Assembly (NCBI GenBank): GCA_907163375.1
Contig: CAJQUW010000898.1
Span: forward strand, 307,989 to 371,988
Direction: 5' to 3'
Length of the DNA: 64,000 nucleotides
From: Prostheceraeus crozeri
Lineage: Eukaryota; Platyhelminthes; Polycladida; Euryleptidae
Shown: piece by piece, positions 36,173 through 47,783 of the stretch
Layout of the letters: each line of letters begins with the position of its first letter
Numbering within the stretch: the stretch's first letter is position 1
Translations under genes and position numbers: made by a program
Notes under the pieces: generated by a model
Database searches by the model: none
What the model saw: the letters and a program-made list of their open reading frames with translations, nothing else
What the model was told of the DNA's origin: nothing

Positions 36173-39100
36173 GTCATCAGAGCAGTTTCAACCAAAAACA
36201 TTGACCGATCCTGCTGGTTTACATCTTAAGTGCTTTTTGAATTGACATTTGATATGCATGTACCATGTCATCGAATTGTTATGGGACAGTGCTGGTGGTG
36301 AACTGAATTCTCCTTCGCATACAGACAACCTAGCGTTACAAATTTCGTACTAGTCATGCTGTACTTGTTAGTCTAATGAGAGTGCATATACTTACTGTAC
36401 TTAAACATCGATCAAAATAAGGTAAGATATATCATTTGGACAATATGTGTTTGGACATTTGTGACAATCTGTCAATTTCGCTATCCATAATAATGATAAT
36501 GTATCATTTATTTGTAATGAAATATTCGAGATCCCAATAGACATGTTAGTGTTGTTAGAAATAAGGGACTGACTGGACACATTGTTTACCTAGAGAAAAA
36601 TCCTCAAAGCCGGATGTTGGAAAGAGAAGTATGTTTTGTTAAACAGCTCTATCGGTGCGCTCCGCGCATCATCTGAGTGACTGTCACTCAGAAGATAATG
36701 CGCGGTGCGCACCGAAATTGCTCAGCTTACCAAAGCTTATTTTCTCTTGCCAGCATCCGGCCTTGAGATTTTTTTCTCTAACTAAACAACATGACAGTAC
36801 CGCATGATATTTGACAGATCGCCATAAGACCTAGACTCACGAAAGTTTGTTATCTGTGTATATATTCGGCGTTTCACAATATTCCAAAGAAACCTAATCG
36901 TGATAAAAAGCTTTCAAAGTGTTTCAGTCCCCGAACGTTTTCCAGTTGCAATCTGTGAAATTTCTCATGATGTCTACCTGAACTAACCGAAATGTCAGTA
37001 CAATGTAATATTTTGAAAGAAGAGAACTGTTAAGTATCATAACTTTAAGTCAAATAATTGAAGTTAAAAATCTGTCAGATGGAGTATATGTTTTTTTGCC
37101 ACCACTGCATCCATTTGTATGTAAGTGGAAATTGCTCTGAAGTGTTGCAGTTTTTTTATTGTTTTGGTTAGTCTTCAAATGAGAGTTTCTGTGAACTATT
37201 TACAATTGTTTGATCCTGATCTATGATATATTCATGTGATTTATGAAATAATGGTAATTACATTTCATGTGTCAACACTGTTGAAATTTTGATTACAATG
37301 GTCAGCCTTAGATTAGCTAATAGGCGAGTTGATTCTGAGGATGAATTAATGCAATAAACGGATAAGTTAACCGCAAGATTTGAAGTGTAGATATTACAAG
37401 TAAAACATAAGATGAGCATGGAATCTTTTTCAAGACAACTGCAAGACCAGGTTAAGATCTTGAGTGGTGACCATTCAAGCCTTGCAAGTACTTGCGCAAG
37501 ACCAGTGTGGCAGCCTTACAAGAAAAACACAAGATGGAAAAGATTTGTCGACTAGTGTAGTGATGCAAATTCCTCATGTATTGATGAACAAGTGAAAGCA
37601 CACAGTCCACGCAGCATTCATGAGCGACCATATTGGAGGACATAAAGACTGTAAACTCGTGAGATATTTGGACACTAAAGATATCTGTGATGAGTAAAAT
37701 AATATCTATGATAGCTTCTAACTTCTAGCGTATATTGTCCGACATCTTCGCTGAGGATTCTCCATTTCTAGTTCAGATGGTTCAGATAGTTCCAATTCGA
37801 TTTCAGATCTACCCAAATGAATTTTAGATATGATCCAGAATGGAGATCTCCAGTTGAATTCAAGATCTTTTCAAAGTTGAGCTTCTGACGGATATCTGAA
37901 ATTCAGCAAGAGAAATCTGAAATCCATCTAATGTCTGAAATTCATTTGGAAAGATCTGAAATAGACATGGAAAAGGTGCATCCCAGTTGGCTATAAAAGT
38001 CAACATACAGGGATGATAGAGAAGTTTTCGGTCTTTGAATGTTACAGTCTTTTCAGACGACTATGATAGTCTCCAAAACAAAGGCAAAAATGTCAATCAC
38101 CGAAAAATAAATTTCAAAATTTTCCAATGGAAAATTTTAGCGGACAATTTTCCATTTGCATCATTATGTACAACCATGTGTACAACAGATCGCCTTAGCG
38201 ACAGCCTAGCTGTTGCACGCTTCAGTAATTTGATTTTCATTAAGATCCAACCTATCTTTGGACCTAGCAACATTGATCTAGATCGGCTCCTTAATAAACA
38301 GCTGAAATGACCAAACAAGCCACTATTGTCCATTTCAGTCCAAAGATGTTCAAGTTCACTATGGCTTCACCAAAGCGGAAATTCGGGTTTCTACATTAAT
38401 GTTATTCGCTAGCACTTGCACACAGATAACAAGCCTAACTCTGTCAATCAGATTCCATCTGATTTGGAGAGGTTTGGATTCCATGGATCACATAAAAGAT
38501 TGCATGATATTATTTGATTCGCGTGAGATGATCTTGTTCTGAATATCTCGGACTTGTTCGTGTGCTACAAAAATCCCAAAGACATTGAAGTGCTTAATGT
38601 TCGATGTCTATCATAATACCATTTCTTTGTAATGGTACATGGTCATATCAGGATTTCTGACTATGAAAGGCAAACGTCAGATGCACAGACATCGGATTAC
38701 ATATAGACATCAGAATCCGATGTCTATGGCATAGAGTAAGTGTATTAGGTAGAGTGGTAATTCCGCATATTAAATCCCCTATGTATATACACTTTCGATT
38801 TAATTAAATGAATTCGGGGGGACATAGTTGTTATTGTTGCCAAATGTGAGATATGCAAAATTTTGCGGTTTTAAAGAAATTACCGCGGATTATCATGATT
38901 GTAATGCAGAAGAAATGATGGTATTTCAAAGATTCTCAGTGTCATGACGGCCTTGGAGATTTAATGTTTGTTAAATTAGCAATTCGATGGGTTCTTATTG
39001 CTTTCATACTCAACCTCAAGAGTATTTTCCTATGCGTGATCATATCACAGGCAACCTGCCACTGGTAGAGCAAAATCACATAATCAAAGACAAATGACTT

Positions 39101-40046
39101 CATTTAACTTTGAAAAATGTAATGGTTCCGCATAACTATTCAGATTCATGAAATGAAACATGAATTAAGTGAATCATAAAAATGCCAGTGAAAATTGAAT
39201 TAAAAAGTTGAAATTTTAGCCAAGAACGAATGATATCACGATTTCTTCTTGAAGACCCATTGCAATACGGATCTTGAAATTCCTTGATAATCAGCCTTTC
39301 ACTTAGTTAGGCTGCTTATTAGCAAATACTCATGCCTGATATCCAACTTGTTTCATACTATTCATATAAGGGCGTCATCTCGGTAGTGTATAAATTTGCA
39401 AACTTTTGCCTTTTTTAAAACTGCTCAAATAATTTTTGAACCACGGGAACGCAATCTCTGCAAAAAACTGAATCCTTCAATATAAAAATTTTCACTGTAT
39501 ACAGATACTTTTTTTTATGATCAATGGTCAGATGCTTTAAAATGTTGATGGAAAGGCAAATTCATAATTGCCTCATACAGCGATTTTTGACTGAATGCAA
39601 CATGCTGCACGATGAGGATCCTTCACTCCCCGCTGTTCACATTTTGATATTTACTATACTCAAAAAATATTTCTTCCGTTGCAGCAGGTACATCTCATTT
39701 AATTGTGATGCAGACATTGTTTAACTGTCATGCCGCTGAAACTTGGTGAAAATCGATGTATTGCAGATAATCATGCAGTCTGAAAAATGCTACCGAACTA
39801 TAACTCACAACCTAAAAAGGCTAGGCTCACAAAAATAATTGAACGTATGTTTACCTTGAAATTATATAAATAATTGAATGGTTGTGATTGGTCACTATCT
39901 GTATTTTTAATTCTTCAATTAATTTTTACATGCTGCTAGCGATTTTAAATGTTAAGCATGGAAAAATTGAATTCCAGCTTTGCGTGAATGACATTTCGAA
40001 ATTTCATTAAAATCTTTTCATTGATTAAAAACATATGCAAATTGAT
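36173..40046. other. 3' portion of the 17-kb element without recognised genes
   Basis: Apart from the foldback at 36576-36794 nothing recognisable was found. Short open frames lack motifs. Composition is A+T-rich and similar to the left part of the element. Confidence 0.45.
36576..36794. repeat. 219-bp foldback repeat with compact hairpin
   Basis: A nearly complete palindrome. Outer arms: left ttgtttacctagagaaaaatc, right (other strand) ttgtttagttagagaaaaaa. Next is a ccggatg-ttgg and ccggatgctgg pair. The inner hairpin is cggtgcgctccgcgcatca against its complement with gcgcggtgcgcaccg. Almost no loop remains at the centre (gagtgactgtcactc). It may be a MITE. The stem could also yield hairpin RNA if transcribed. 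Confidence 0.75.
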
Positions 40047-40105
40047 CCAATCCGAACGAAGCGCTTTTCAATGCATGGGCAACGCGTTGGTAAAGTTGTA
40101 CTCAT
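40047..40105 (-). repeat. Right terminal inverted repeat of the 17-kb element
   Basis: Inverted match to 23082-23140. It is directly followed by the ccagatcag duplication and the rest of the gypsy LTR, which fixes the element end at the base. Confidence 0.85.
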
Positions 40106-40229
40106 CCAGATCAGCACAACCAAAAACTCAGACCGAACAGCACTCACATTTTTAAAGTCTGCGCGCAATAAAAGTTCATAAGATAATGACACAGTAAAAG
40201 ACCACCATAAAGCGCATAAAACTGTTACA
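40106..40229 (-). repeat. 5' LTR, second part
   Basis: Starts with the duplicated ccagatcag, continues cacaaccaaaaactcag and ends gttaca, matching the rest of the 3' LTR. It is followed by gttg, the target duplication of the gypsy element. Confidence 0.95.
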
Positions 40230-40233
40230 GTTG

Positions 40234-43175
40234 CTAAAGCTCGTTGAAGATGATATAATTAAACAATCAGCGTCCAGCTATCTCTCAATCCAGCCGAGCG
40301 AATATGTATATCCCAACTATTCGCAATAGTACAGCTCAGCAGGACTGGAATGGACGTAAACTGTTTTTTGATAGTCACTTCAGTTGCACCTGTTGACGCC
40401 AATGTAAGCACCTGTTGCAACAGGTTGCACCATTGCACCATTGCACCTGTTGCACAAACTTAACAAACTTGCCTCAGATGTAAATTAGCGTAAATAAGCA
40501 GTTTGCGGCGAAACTCTATGTCGAAATGAAGAGAGGATCTGCGAAACTATTCTGCTGGTTGTCATAACTTCCATAAGGCCTGAATTTCACTTTTGCATCT
40601 TATTGTGTTTTGCTTGCAATGTCGTCGTCAAAGCCGAGTGGCTTGAGAAGTGTGTGAATGCGGAGCAATTCCGCATGGACTCACGCACTGAACTTGGATG
40701 GTGGTAAAAAATATAGTACATGGCTATAGGTACCCATGCGCGGCATGCTTGCCAAGCATACATGCCAATTAACTTCTCTATGATGCACACGGAATTGAGA
40801 CATGCATCTGACATTTGCGTGATGCAGTTCTCTACATAGGCAAAAACAAGCAAAAAATTGAGCCGAATGATTCAGTTAATGCGCTGATTCCAATAAGGCG
40901 GTCTGATTGCTTACATGTTTGAGCATCACACTGATATGAGGTTGAATGTAAGTCATCAGAATTGTTTAATTATGCTACATCATAGTTCCAATGTCATTGA
41001 TCTATTTACAAAATGAATTAATATTATTTCGTAAAAGGTTTCTTTAATTATTTTTGGTGCTTAACTGCTCACAAACCATCTAAAAGTTCAACTCGAAATA
41101 TCCATCTTGTTTAAATCTTTTTTTGCAAGCGCAGGTATAACCTGCGACGAACCTGCATCTTCCACTGAGAAGCGACTAGCCGACGAGATACCTCGTGAAT
41201 CGTAGTTAAATTTTGCACATTAGAGTTTATTATCTGCTTCGGCTGATATGACTGATTCAGAATCTCATTCCACGTTGCGATTGAACAGACTGATTATATT
41301 TTAAAATCAACGAATAAATTCTTGCATTCGTGACTAGAATCACTCCGGAATTCAAACTGCTTGTGCTATCCTGATAAAAATTCGGATACAACTCTTGTGA
41401 CCTGCTCACAAACATATTTTTATATTCATGTTCAGCTGATGATTGTTTGAATACTAATTAAGTATTCAATCGATACCATTCGAAATATCAGCTGTTGTTA
41501 AGTAGTCTCTTAGGGACAGATACGTATACAACTTTCTCGACAGATTTCACGACACTTAATTTTGTGAGCAGAATATTTATTTTCAATTATATTTTTTAAT
41601 TTACGAAGGATAGTCATTTTAAATAAGACAAGAAACGCATTTGTGAAAAATGAGAATAATTCTAACAACAGCTCCTAAAAAAATTATTTTACTTTAATTG
41701 ATTCATTTTTCATTCATTTTGATTCATGAATTCATTTTTTTCTCTACCTAGTTTGGGAGTGTGTTGGAGGGTGATTTCTTAGACAACAGACACAATATTA
41801 TAGTACAAAAACGCTATATTGTTATTTGCAAGCGGCATCATCTTGCTCACAATTTTGCAGCTACTCGTCGCTAGCAGTCGGACAGATGCAACATTTTAGA
41901 TAACAAGGCTTCGGCACTTTGAGAAAAGTGCTTATAAGGGAAGAAATTTCAACTATTCCATAAGCAATCATGCAACTCATTCTTCAACACTGTATACTAA
42001 AGATTAAGCTTCACCTAATTATTGTTAGTTATCGTTCAAGTGATCTATCGCACCCGAATTTTGTCAGTGGATCAATGTGATATTGATTGCTTCACTCCCA
42101 ATCGTGCATGATTCTTTTATTATAGTAATAATCACAGAGTAGGGATACTCTATATGGTAATAATTTTTATTACAATAAATCACATGATGATATACATCAA
42201 TTGGATGATAACAGCGAGCAGACGTAGGGCTACACAATGAAAAATCATTCGGAACTAAACCATAATAAAGTTTATAAGTTACAGTATGTATTTAGACGTG
42301 ATGAGAAGCCGTTGCTGTGTTTGCCGCCGGGGTTAACTTTCTTGATGTGGCCTGCGGAGAATCGAGCATCGAGCGCGCTCCACGATGACCATATGAACAT
42401 TGGCAAATAAAGAAGTCAATCGTCCATAATAATTAAAACACGAGTTTATAGTCGGGTAGAAAATCAATGTATATTACACTGAAAAAGATGCAAATACAAG
42501 GCGTGACTCATACAAATGACATACTGTCTGATAGGCACAATCATGAAAAGCAAAAATCAGTGACTTCGTCCACTGACATGCCAATATGTAGAGGAAAACC
42601 AGCTCATTCTCCTAGTAATGAAACAATACGGGAATTGGGATAATGTCAGCATGATTCGTACAACGATGGCAAACTGTGATTGAAAATGTTTTGAAATATT
42701 CCTTCCATTTTGCATATAGTTTGGCAATATGCGGGTTAATTCGAATGGAATAACGCAGTTAATGATAGGCCATATACATTTCTGACTCATGATGCTATCG
42801 ACCTGTGCCAATCGACGTGGCCTGCTATCAATGATGTCAGTGATATCGCACCCACCAGGCTCCCTGAATGTAAAGAGAGAGGAGAATTGAACTCCAAGTG
42901 GATATCAACAGACGATTAAGCGAAGCCAGTAGATAGAGATCCTCACATCATCACTTCGAAAACTAAAGATTCAGAGGTAGGCAAATTATCTGTTTCTGCA
43001 TACAATTCCTCGCCATCCAATCGGAAATTTTCTGATTACCCCAACTTGTAAGGGATGATCATTAACTAAGTTACTTACATGCATTTCCTCTCACATCAAC
43101 AGACTAAACAAAGACAGCCCGAAGCTTAATAATTCAAAAAAATGTATAGATAACAGTTATGTCCTATCTGTCATT
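40234..43175. other. No recognised genes
   Basis: This is host flank to the right of the gypsy target duplication. A short direct repeat rich in cacctgttgca and gcaccatt occurs at 40386-40450. Open frames at 40587-40853 and 42557-42811 have no recognisable motifs. Confidence 0.45.
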
Positions 43176-43610
43176 CGATGTCGAAACGACTCAATTACAT
43201 GCCCAGCAGCCCCCCAATCATAAAACATACCTCTTTCTATGCTGTTCCACCTCCCAGGACCCTCTCGACACTTCCTTACCTATCCTCGACATATTCGACA
43301 AATACCGAGATCCACTCACTCCTAAGTCTCAGATATCTAACATACCTCTATCAAAAAAGTGTCGATCGATGTTAAAACGACTCAATTACATGCCCAGCAG
43401 CCCCCCAATCATAAAACATACCTCCTTCTATGCTGTTCCACCTCCCAGGACCCTCTCGACACTTCCGTAACTATCCTCGACACATTCGACAAATCCCAAG
43501 ATTCACTCACTCTGAGTCTCAGATATCTAACATACCTCTATCAAAAAAGTGTCGATCGATGTTAAAACGACTCAATTACATGCCCAGAAGCCCCCCAATC
43601 ATAAAACATA
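43176..43610. repeat. 190-bp tandem repeat, about 2.3 copies
   Basis: Copies start near 43176, 43367 and 43557 with cgatgt..aaacgactcaattacatgcccagcagccccccaatcataaaacat. The third is cut short after about 54 bp, where the inverted G-tract repeat block begins. Open frames in it are by-products. Confidence 0.9.
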
Positions 43611-44867
43611 AGTAGTAAGCAAGTGACAAACACTCGACCGGCGCCCCCCCCCTCTGGAACGGCAGAGTGTCGTGGTCGGCCGCCGTGGTGCTTCGGGTCT
43701 GAGTCCCCCCCCCCTCTGGAACGACAGAGTCTGTCGTGGTGTGCCGGCCAGGTGGGTTCCCGTTCACAACATGTCCGCTGACTCCCCCCCCCCTCGAAAA
43801 CGACAGAGTGTGAGACTCGGATGTGTTGGTCTCGTATGGGTTGACGTGACCGACCGCCTAGGTTGACGTGGCCGACCGCCTAGGTTGACGTGGGCGACCG
43901 TCTAGGTTGACGTGGGCGACCGTCTAGGTTGTCGTGGATGGTGAAATGGCTGCCAGATTCGGATTCAGCGTAAAATTCTGCATCGGTAGGGTGAGTTTCA
44001 AGGCAATTGGCGAGAAAAAATTTTTCTTCAAAATTTTAACAGAGTTAGAATTTGGGACGTTTTGGTGTGTAGCGCCCAAACGAAGCATCGGATGAGAAAA
44101 CGGAGGCCAGATTCGGAATCTACGTGAAATTTTGGGTTAGGAAGGATGTTTCCAGCGAAATCGGAGAGAAAAAATTTTCACTGACGTCCCCCCCCCTCTG
44201 GACAGCTTGCTTCGATTTTGGCTTCCAGTGGACGGATTTTGTCGTGCGATAGCTCGTTTGAAAGCTAAGAGTGAGAAAAATTCAGTGAAAGAATCGGCTT
44301 GTTCCTATCTGTCTTCGTTTAGATGTGAGACGCCATTTAAGATTTTGGGACATTGGCGAAAAACGACAGACTTAGAATTTGGGACGTTTTGGGCTGTAGC
44401 TTCAAAACGAAGCATCGGATTGGAAAACGGATTTCAGATTTGGAATCAGCGTGAAATTCTCTATCTGTATGGTGAGTTTCATGTCAATCGGAGAGAAAAA
44501 ATTTTCAACATTTTTCGAAAAAACGACAGAGTTAGAATTTGGGACGTTTTGGTGTGTAGCGCCCAAACGAAGCATCGGATGAGAAAACGGAGGCCAGATT
44601 CGGAATCTACGTGAAATTTTGGGTTAGGAAAGATGTTTCCAGCGAAATCGGAGAGAAAAAATTTTCACTGACGTCCCCCCCCTCTGGACAGCTTGCTTCG
44701 ATTTTGGCTTCCAGTGGACGGATTTTGTCGTGCGATAGCTCGTTTAAAAGCTAAGAGTGAGACAAATTCAGTGAAACAATCGGCTTGTTCCTATCTGTCT
44801 TCGTTTAGATGTGAGACGCCATTTAAGATTTTGGGACATTGGCGAAAAACGACAGAGTTAGATTTCG
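43611..44867 (-). repeat. G-tract repeat block, right (inverted) copy
   Basis: Inverted relative to 28229-29156. The order of ccccccccctctgg tracts, the sub-repeats ending cgacagagttaga and the inner end agtgacaaacac all match. This copy has one sub-unit duplicated (44170-44540 and 44640-44867) and a local 22-bp tandem repeat (43840-43927). It ends where the Polinton promoter begins. Confidence 0.8.
43840..43927. repeat. 22-bp tandem repeat, four copies
   Basis: Unit gttgacgtg..cgaccg.ctag, four times in a row inside the right G-tract block. Each unit has a tgacgt core. Confidence 0.9.
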
Positions 44868-44887
44868 AATCAGCTTGATGTTATTGT

Positions 44888-45104
44888 CCAATGAGGATCA
44901 TCATCCAATGAGAATCAAGCATTTCTTTATAAATAGCGAGCCTTCCACAGTGAGAATCATTCCATCGTTGAATCACACGAGTGACGGACGCACATTTTCT
45001 CTCTCTAGTTCCCTGTTCTATTATCCAACTAAAATGGTAAGTTGCTACTTCCCTCCCTCTCCTCCCTTGAACGTAAACTTAATACAATCTTTTTTCATTT
45101 TCAG
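44888..45104 (+). promoter_or_regulatory. Left inward promoter with split-start leader
   Basis: Two CCAAT boxes (44888-44892, 44905-44909) lie upstream of a TATA box tttataaata (44926-44935). About 100 bp downstream an ATG (45034-45036) is followed at once by a donor gtaagt and a 68-bp candidate intron ending tttttcattttcag at 45104, after which coding resumes with gcatct. The same layout is mirrored at the right end. Splicing is inferred from the signals only. Confidence 0.6.
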
Positions 45105-45809
45105 GCATCTACTCCATCTGCTGCACTAGTAGGACAAAATGGCGGTCAAACGTTACAAGGTTCGCTACGGTCAGATCATCTACAACTGAGGCCAGTGGAA
45201 GAAACATCCAAGGTACATAATCCTACACCGCTACAGCGTAAATTTAAACAAGCCTTGCGTTATGATGATCATAGCGTAGTACTCCAAACGGGAATGCTCC
45301 CTTCCACGGATGTCAAGATAATGCACAATCAGTATGGGGACTACATACTGATCCCCGTGAGTCCGTACATTCGCCACCAACTTGATATTATTGAGGAGTA
45401 CGTGACATTAAATATGGACATTCCTACTCCTCTTGCTCAAGAGTGGAAGGCGAGAGATGACAAGGATACTCCCTATAGAAAGATTTGGGATGGTAATCAC
45501 ATTTGCCTACCGGTATCACATTGGTGTACTTACTATAAGAAGGAGGGAGATCATTCAATACCCATCAGATGTGATGAGCTCGGAGAAGGTACTTGGGATA
45601 TCCTTTTCAAAGTGAATGGGCTATATTATGGTCGACACAAGGATAATAAAATAGCCTCTCTCTCAATGCATATGGAATCCATCCTATATATTCCGAAACC
45701 ACCCAACGTGGACGACATAATTGATCAAATCCTTAACAGCAGTGGTACGAAGCGCAAGTCGGAGAAGAATGCTACATCAAAACGCAAATCAAAGAAGGAG
45801 AATTGCTAG
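45034..45809 (+). CDS. First structural-strand ORF of the Polinton, unknown function
   Basis: The main open part encodes about 235 residues after the candidate leader intron. It has no enzyme motif that I recognise. There is a line GDYILIPVSPYIRHQLDIIEE, then tyrosine/tryptophan-rich segments (LPVSHWCTYYKKEGD, GTWDILFKVNGLYYG) and a strongly basic C-terminus (TKRKSEKNATSKRKSKKE) that looks like a nuclear localisation signal. Its position directly behind the left promoter suggests an early, abundant product. It is probably nuclear. No counterpart was seen in the first Polinton-like element. Confidence 0.5.
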
Positions 45810-45843
45810 TCCTTTCCTAACTCTACCCTATGACAATTCGCTT

Positions 45844-45969
45844 ATGTGCTTTGAGTGTCGTAGACGTGGTCTTATTAGATACATTTTACTTCTTCGTTGC
45901 CATCATATCATTTGTATATTTTGTCGTGAAAAGCATCGATGTAATTCTTCATTTTGTAATATGTTATAG
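45844..45969 (+). CDS. Short RING-like finger protein 1
   Basis: A frame starting MCFECRRRG with CFEC, then RCHHIICIFCREKH and C...C, giving the C..C...C.H..C..C spacing of a RING finger. RING fingers usually bind E2 enzymes and act as ubiquitin ligases. It overlaps no other likely gene and has a sister at 47046-47375 that also opens MC.(E/V)C. Whether the upstream frame (from 45721) adds residues is unclear. Part of the Polinton fossil. Confidence 0.45.
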   Translation: MCFECRRRGLIRYILLLRCHHIICIFCREKHRCNSSFCNML

Positions 45970-46021
45970 AACGTTTCCTTATATGTGTAAATTTCCGTTT
46001 TAGGCTTCTATCATCATTTTT

Positions 46022-46552
46022 ATGGATTGTGAGGGTGAACCTGTACAGGAGCTCAGTGCTATTGCTATGAACAATTGGACATATCAGATTGTTAGTGTCT
46101 ATCATCAACATGCCAACTGCGATCCCAATGTTGATCAATGGGCGAGAAAACACATTCATGGACTAAATCTGAAATATTTGCAAGACTATGGCTTTTCTTG
46201 TGAAAGTGCTCTTCTTATTGACTTTAAACGATGGTTAGCTGCTTTCAATGTTATACGCATCTTTTGTAATAATCCTGGTAAGGAGAGGAAAGTATTTCCC
46301 AATCTAATCATTGATGATATTTTGCTCCCGCCTTGGGATAGTAGAGTGAATCAACATTATCATGAAGTCACGAAACGTTTTAAGGATTTGTGTGTTCCTA
46401 TTTTGTCTGTTCGTTGTAGTAGCTACGTTCATAACCAATGCTTCTTTCCTCCTTACCTCAACACTGCCAAAGTCCTGTATGGTTATCATTGCTCGCTGTA
46501 TGATAGTTATCAGCTGTATCTATTTTATCTCTTTCAAACCATTGATTTATAA
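46022..46552 (+). CDS. Putative DEDD-type exonuclease-like protein of the Polinton
   Basis: A 176-residue open frame. It starts with FMDCEGEPVQELSAIAM, an acidic D.EG opening as in DEDD nucleases, followed by IVSVYHQHANC, WARKHIHGLN, LLIDFKRWL, FCNNPGKE, DILLPPWDSR and CSLYDSYQLYLFY. I recall a conserved insect/Polinton-associated family with this exact order (D.EG, yHq.A, wAR.HiHGL, NdP.KE, CSL.DsYeL). The nuclease assignment rests on the opening motif and later acidic residues only, so it is tentative. It could help replication or degrade host nucleic acid. Confidence 0.4.
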   Translation: MDCEGEPVQELSAIAMNNWTYQIVSVYHQHANCDPNVDQWARKHIHGLNLKYLQDYGFSCESALLIDFKRWLAAFNVIRIFCNNPGKERKVFPNLIIDDILLPPWDSRVNQHYHEVTKRFKDLCVPILSVRCSSYVHNQCFFPPYLNTAKVLYGYHCSLYDSYQLYLFYLFQTIDL

Positions 46553-46638
46553 TGCATGCTTGTTACCGTTATTCAATAAATGTTACTATGAGAAGAGTTG
46601 TTGTTTTCATGCAATGGATGGGTTAGTTAAAGGCGATC

Positions 46639-47049
46639 ATGTCTTTCTCAAACGACTGCGGAACATTACGTTTTCATAGGCAAAGTTTAAAAGGAGCTGT
46701 TCAAGATTATGTGATAAATTTTCATAAAGATGAGACCGACATCGAAGCAGTGGTCGATGATACTAGCACTCTATTTCTAGAGTCAATGAATACATTCTCT
46801 GATAGCATTGTCATGGCGCGATTAGTTGCGAAAATTAAGTTTAGTCATTTTGGAAAGGAAGAGGTGGAAAGTCGCTCTTTCCATTTTGCTTCTTATTCAA
46901 TGGAAGTGGTAGATCACCCCGAAGAATTTTTTAAAAGACATATGATAAAAATTGCTGAACGTCTTAACGCATTTAACCATCATGGTAGCAGTCTAGTGAT
47001 TGAAGCGATTTCAGATATTCACATTCAACTTTCCATAAAGAAAAATTGA
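46639..47049 (+). CDS. Conserved Polinton protein, possible polymerase N-domain relative
   Basis: A 136-residue frame with GAVQDYVINFHKDETDIEAV, MARLVAKIKFSHFGKEEVES, EFFKRHMIKIAERLNAFNHH and GSSLVIEAISDIHIQLS. From memory, an f...i..l...i..f...GSgw.i......i.i segment is found at the N-terminus of Polinton family B polymerases, though here it is separate and on the other strand. The assignment is weak. It sits between the exonuclease-like and membrane-RING ORFs. Confidence 0.35.
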   Translation: MSFSNDCGTLRFHRQSLKGAVQDYVINFHKDETDIEAVVDDTSTLFLESMNTFSDSIVMARLVAKIKFSHFGKEEVESRSFHFASYSMEVVDHPEEFFKRHMIKIAERLNAFNHHGSSLVIEAISDIHIQLSIKKN

Positions 47050-47375
47050 AAATGCAGTGGTACTTGATTGTAGCACAACTGGTTTTCGAGCTATGTCTGC
47101 TCACTCTCGAAGTATATTCCTTCTGTACATGCGTCTATTATTTAGAAAAGGCTAGCAAATTCATATCTTCAAAAAGACTTGCTATAGACATCAGTAACGG
47201 TGAAACTATGTGTTGCGATGTATGTAAGCGAAAGGATGGAAATAAAAAGCGCATCTTCAAGAGATGTAAGCATGCTTTTTGTCAACGCTGTTTCATACGT
47301 AATTGCATTCAACTTTGCCAATGTAACCACTGTGATATTGCTCATTTCGAGTGTCACTTATGTCGCAATAGTTAG
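47046..47375 (+). CDS. Membrane-anchored RING-like protein 2
   Basis: 109 residues. A hydrophobic N-terminal helix (about residues 5-32, LIVAQLVFELCLLTLEVYSF) is followed by a RING-like finger from residue 55: MCCDVCKRKDG, RCKHAFCQRCF, CIQLCQCNHC and FECHLC. This gives C..C, C.H..C..C and C..C pairs. It overlaps the preceding ORF by 4 bp. Viral membrane RING proteins often direct ubiquitination of host surface or antiviral proteins; that role is inference here. Confidence 0.5.
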   Translation: MKMQWYLIVAQLVFELCLLTLEVYSFCTCVYYLEKASKFISSKRLAIDISNGETMCCDVCKRKDGNKKRIFKRCKHAFCQRCFIRNCIQLCQCNHCDIAHFECHLCRNS

Positions 47376-47426
47376 TACCTATGCAAATGTGGTAAAGATA
47401 GGTTTTAGCAAAGACTAACACGGAAA

Positions 47427-47783
47427 ATGGCGAAACGTAAAATGACGAAATGTAAAAGTCAAAAGTTTTCTTCAGCCATTCAAGCTCTCCGACGAATGAA
47501 AGCAAATCAGCGATACAATGCTATACGACATGCTAACGATAAATTCATTTGTGAAATTATTTCTCATGTGAGGAAGTTGAGGACGAAGAAATTAGCGCCA
47601 AAACAACGAAAGTTACTTAAGCGATATGCTACGAAATTGCGTTTCATCTCCAATCCTAAAGTCGCCCTTCAAAGAAAGAGGAAAACTCTAACACAAAAGG
47701 GCGGTTTCCTTTCAGCAATACTTCCAATGATAGCTCCTGCCGTGGGCTACCTATTGGGAAATATCTTTGGCTCTAAGCGTTAA
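47427..47783 (+). CDS. Basic core/minor capsid protein (Polinton type)
   Basis: 118 residues, strongly basic. The pattern AIQALRRMKANQRYNAI, then ISHVRKLRTKKLAPKQR and LQRKRKTLTQKGGFLSAILP, with a hydrophobic glycine-rich end (IAPAVGYLLGNIFG), is the standard small capsid-associated protein found next to the packaging ATPase in Polintons and adintoviruses. The QKGG-F segment resembles the processing-site region of adenovirus pX/pVI proteins. It probably binds DNA or the inner capsid surface. The last bases overlap the ATPase frame. Confidence 0.65.
   Translation: MAKRKMTKCKSQKFSSAIQALRRMKANQRYNAIRHANDKFICEIISHVRKLRTKKLAPKQRKLLKRYATKLRFISNPKVALQRKRKTLTQKGGFLSAILPMIAPAVGYLLGNIFGSKR

Noticed and set aside
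43159-43615. Proline- and serine-rich ORFs at the 190-bp tandem repeat
   Set aside because: The same peptide appears in successive copies only because the DNA repeats, and none has a start context or a domain.
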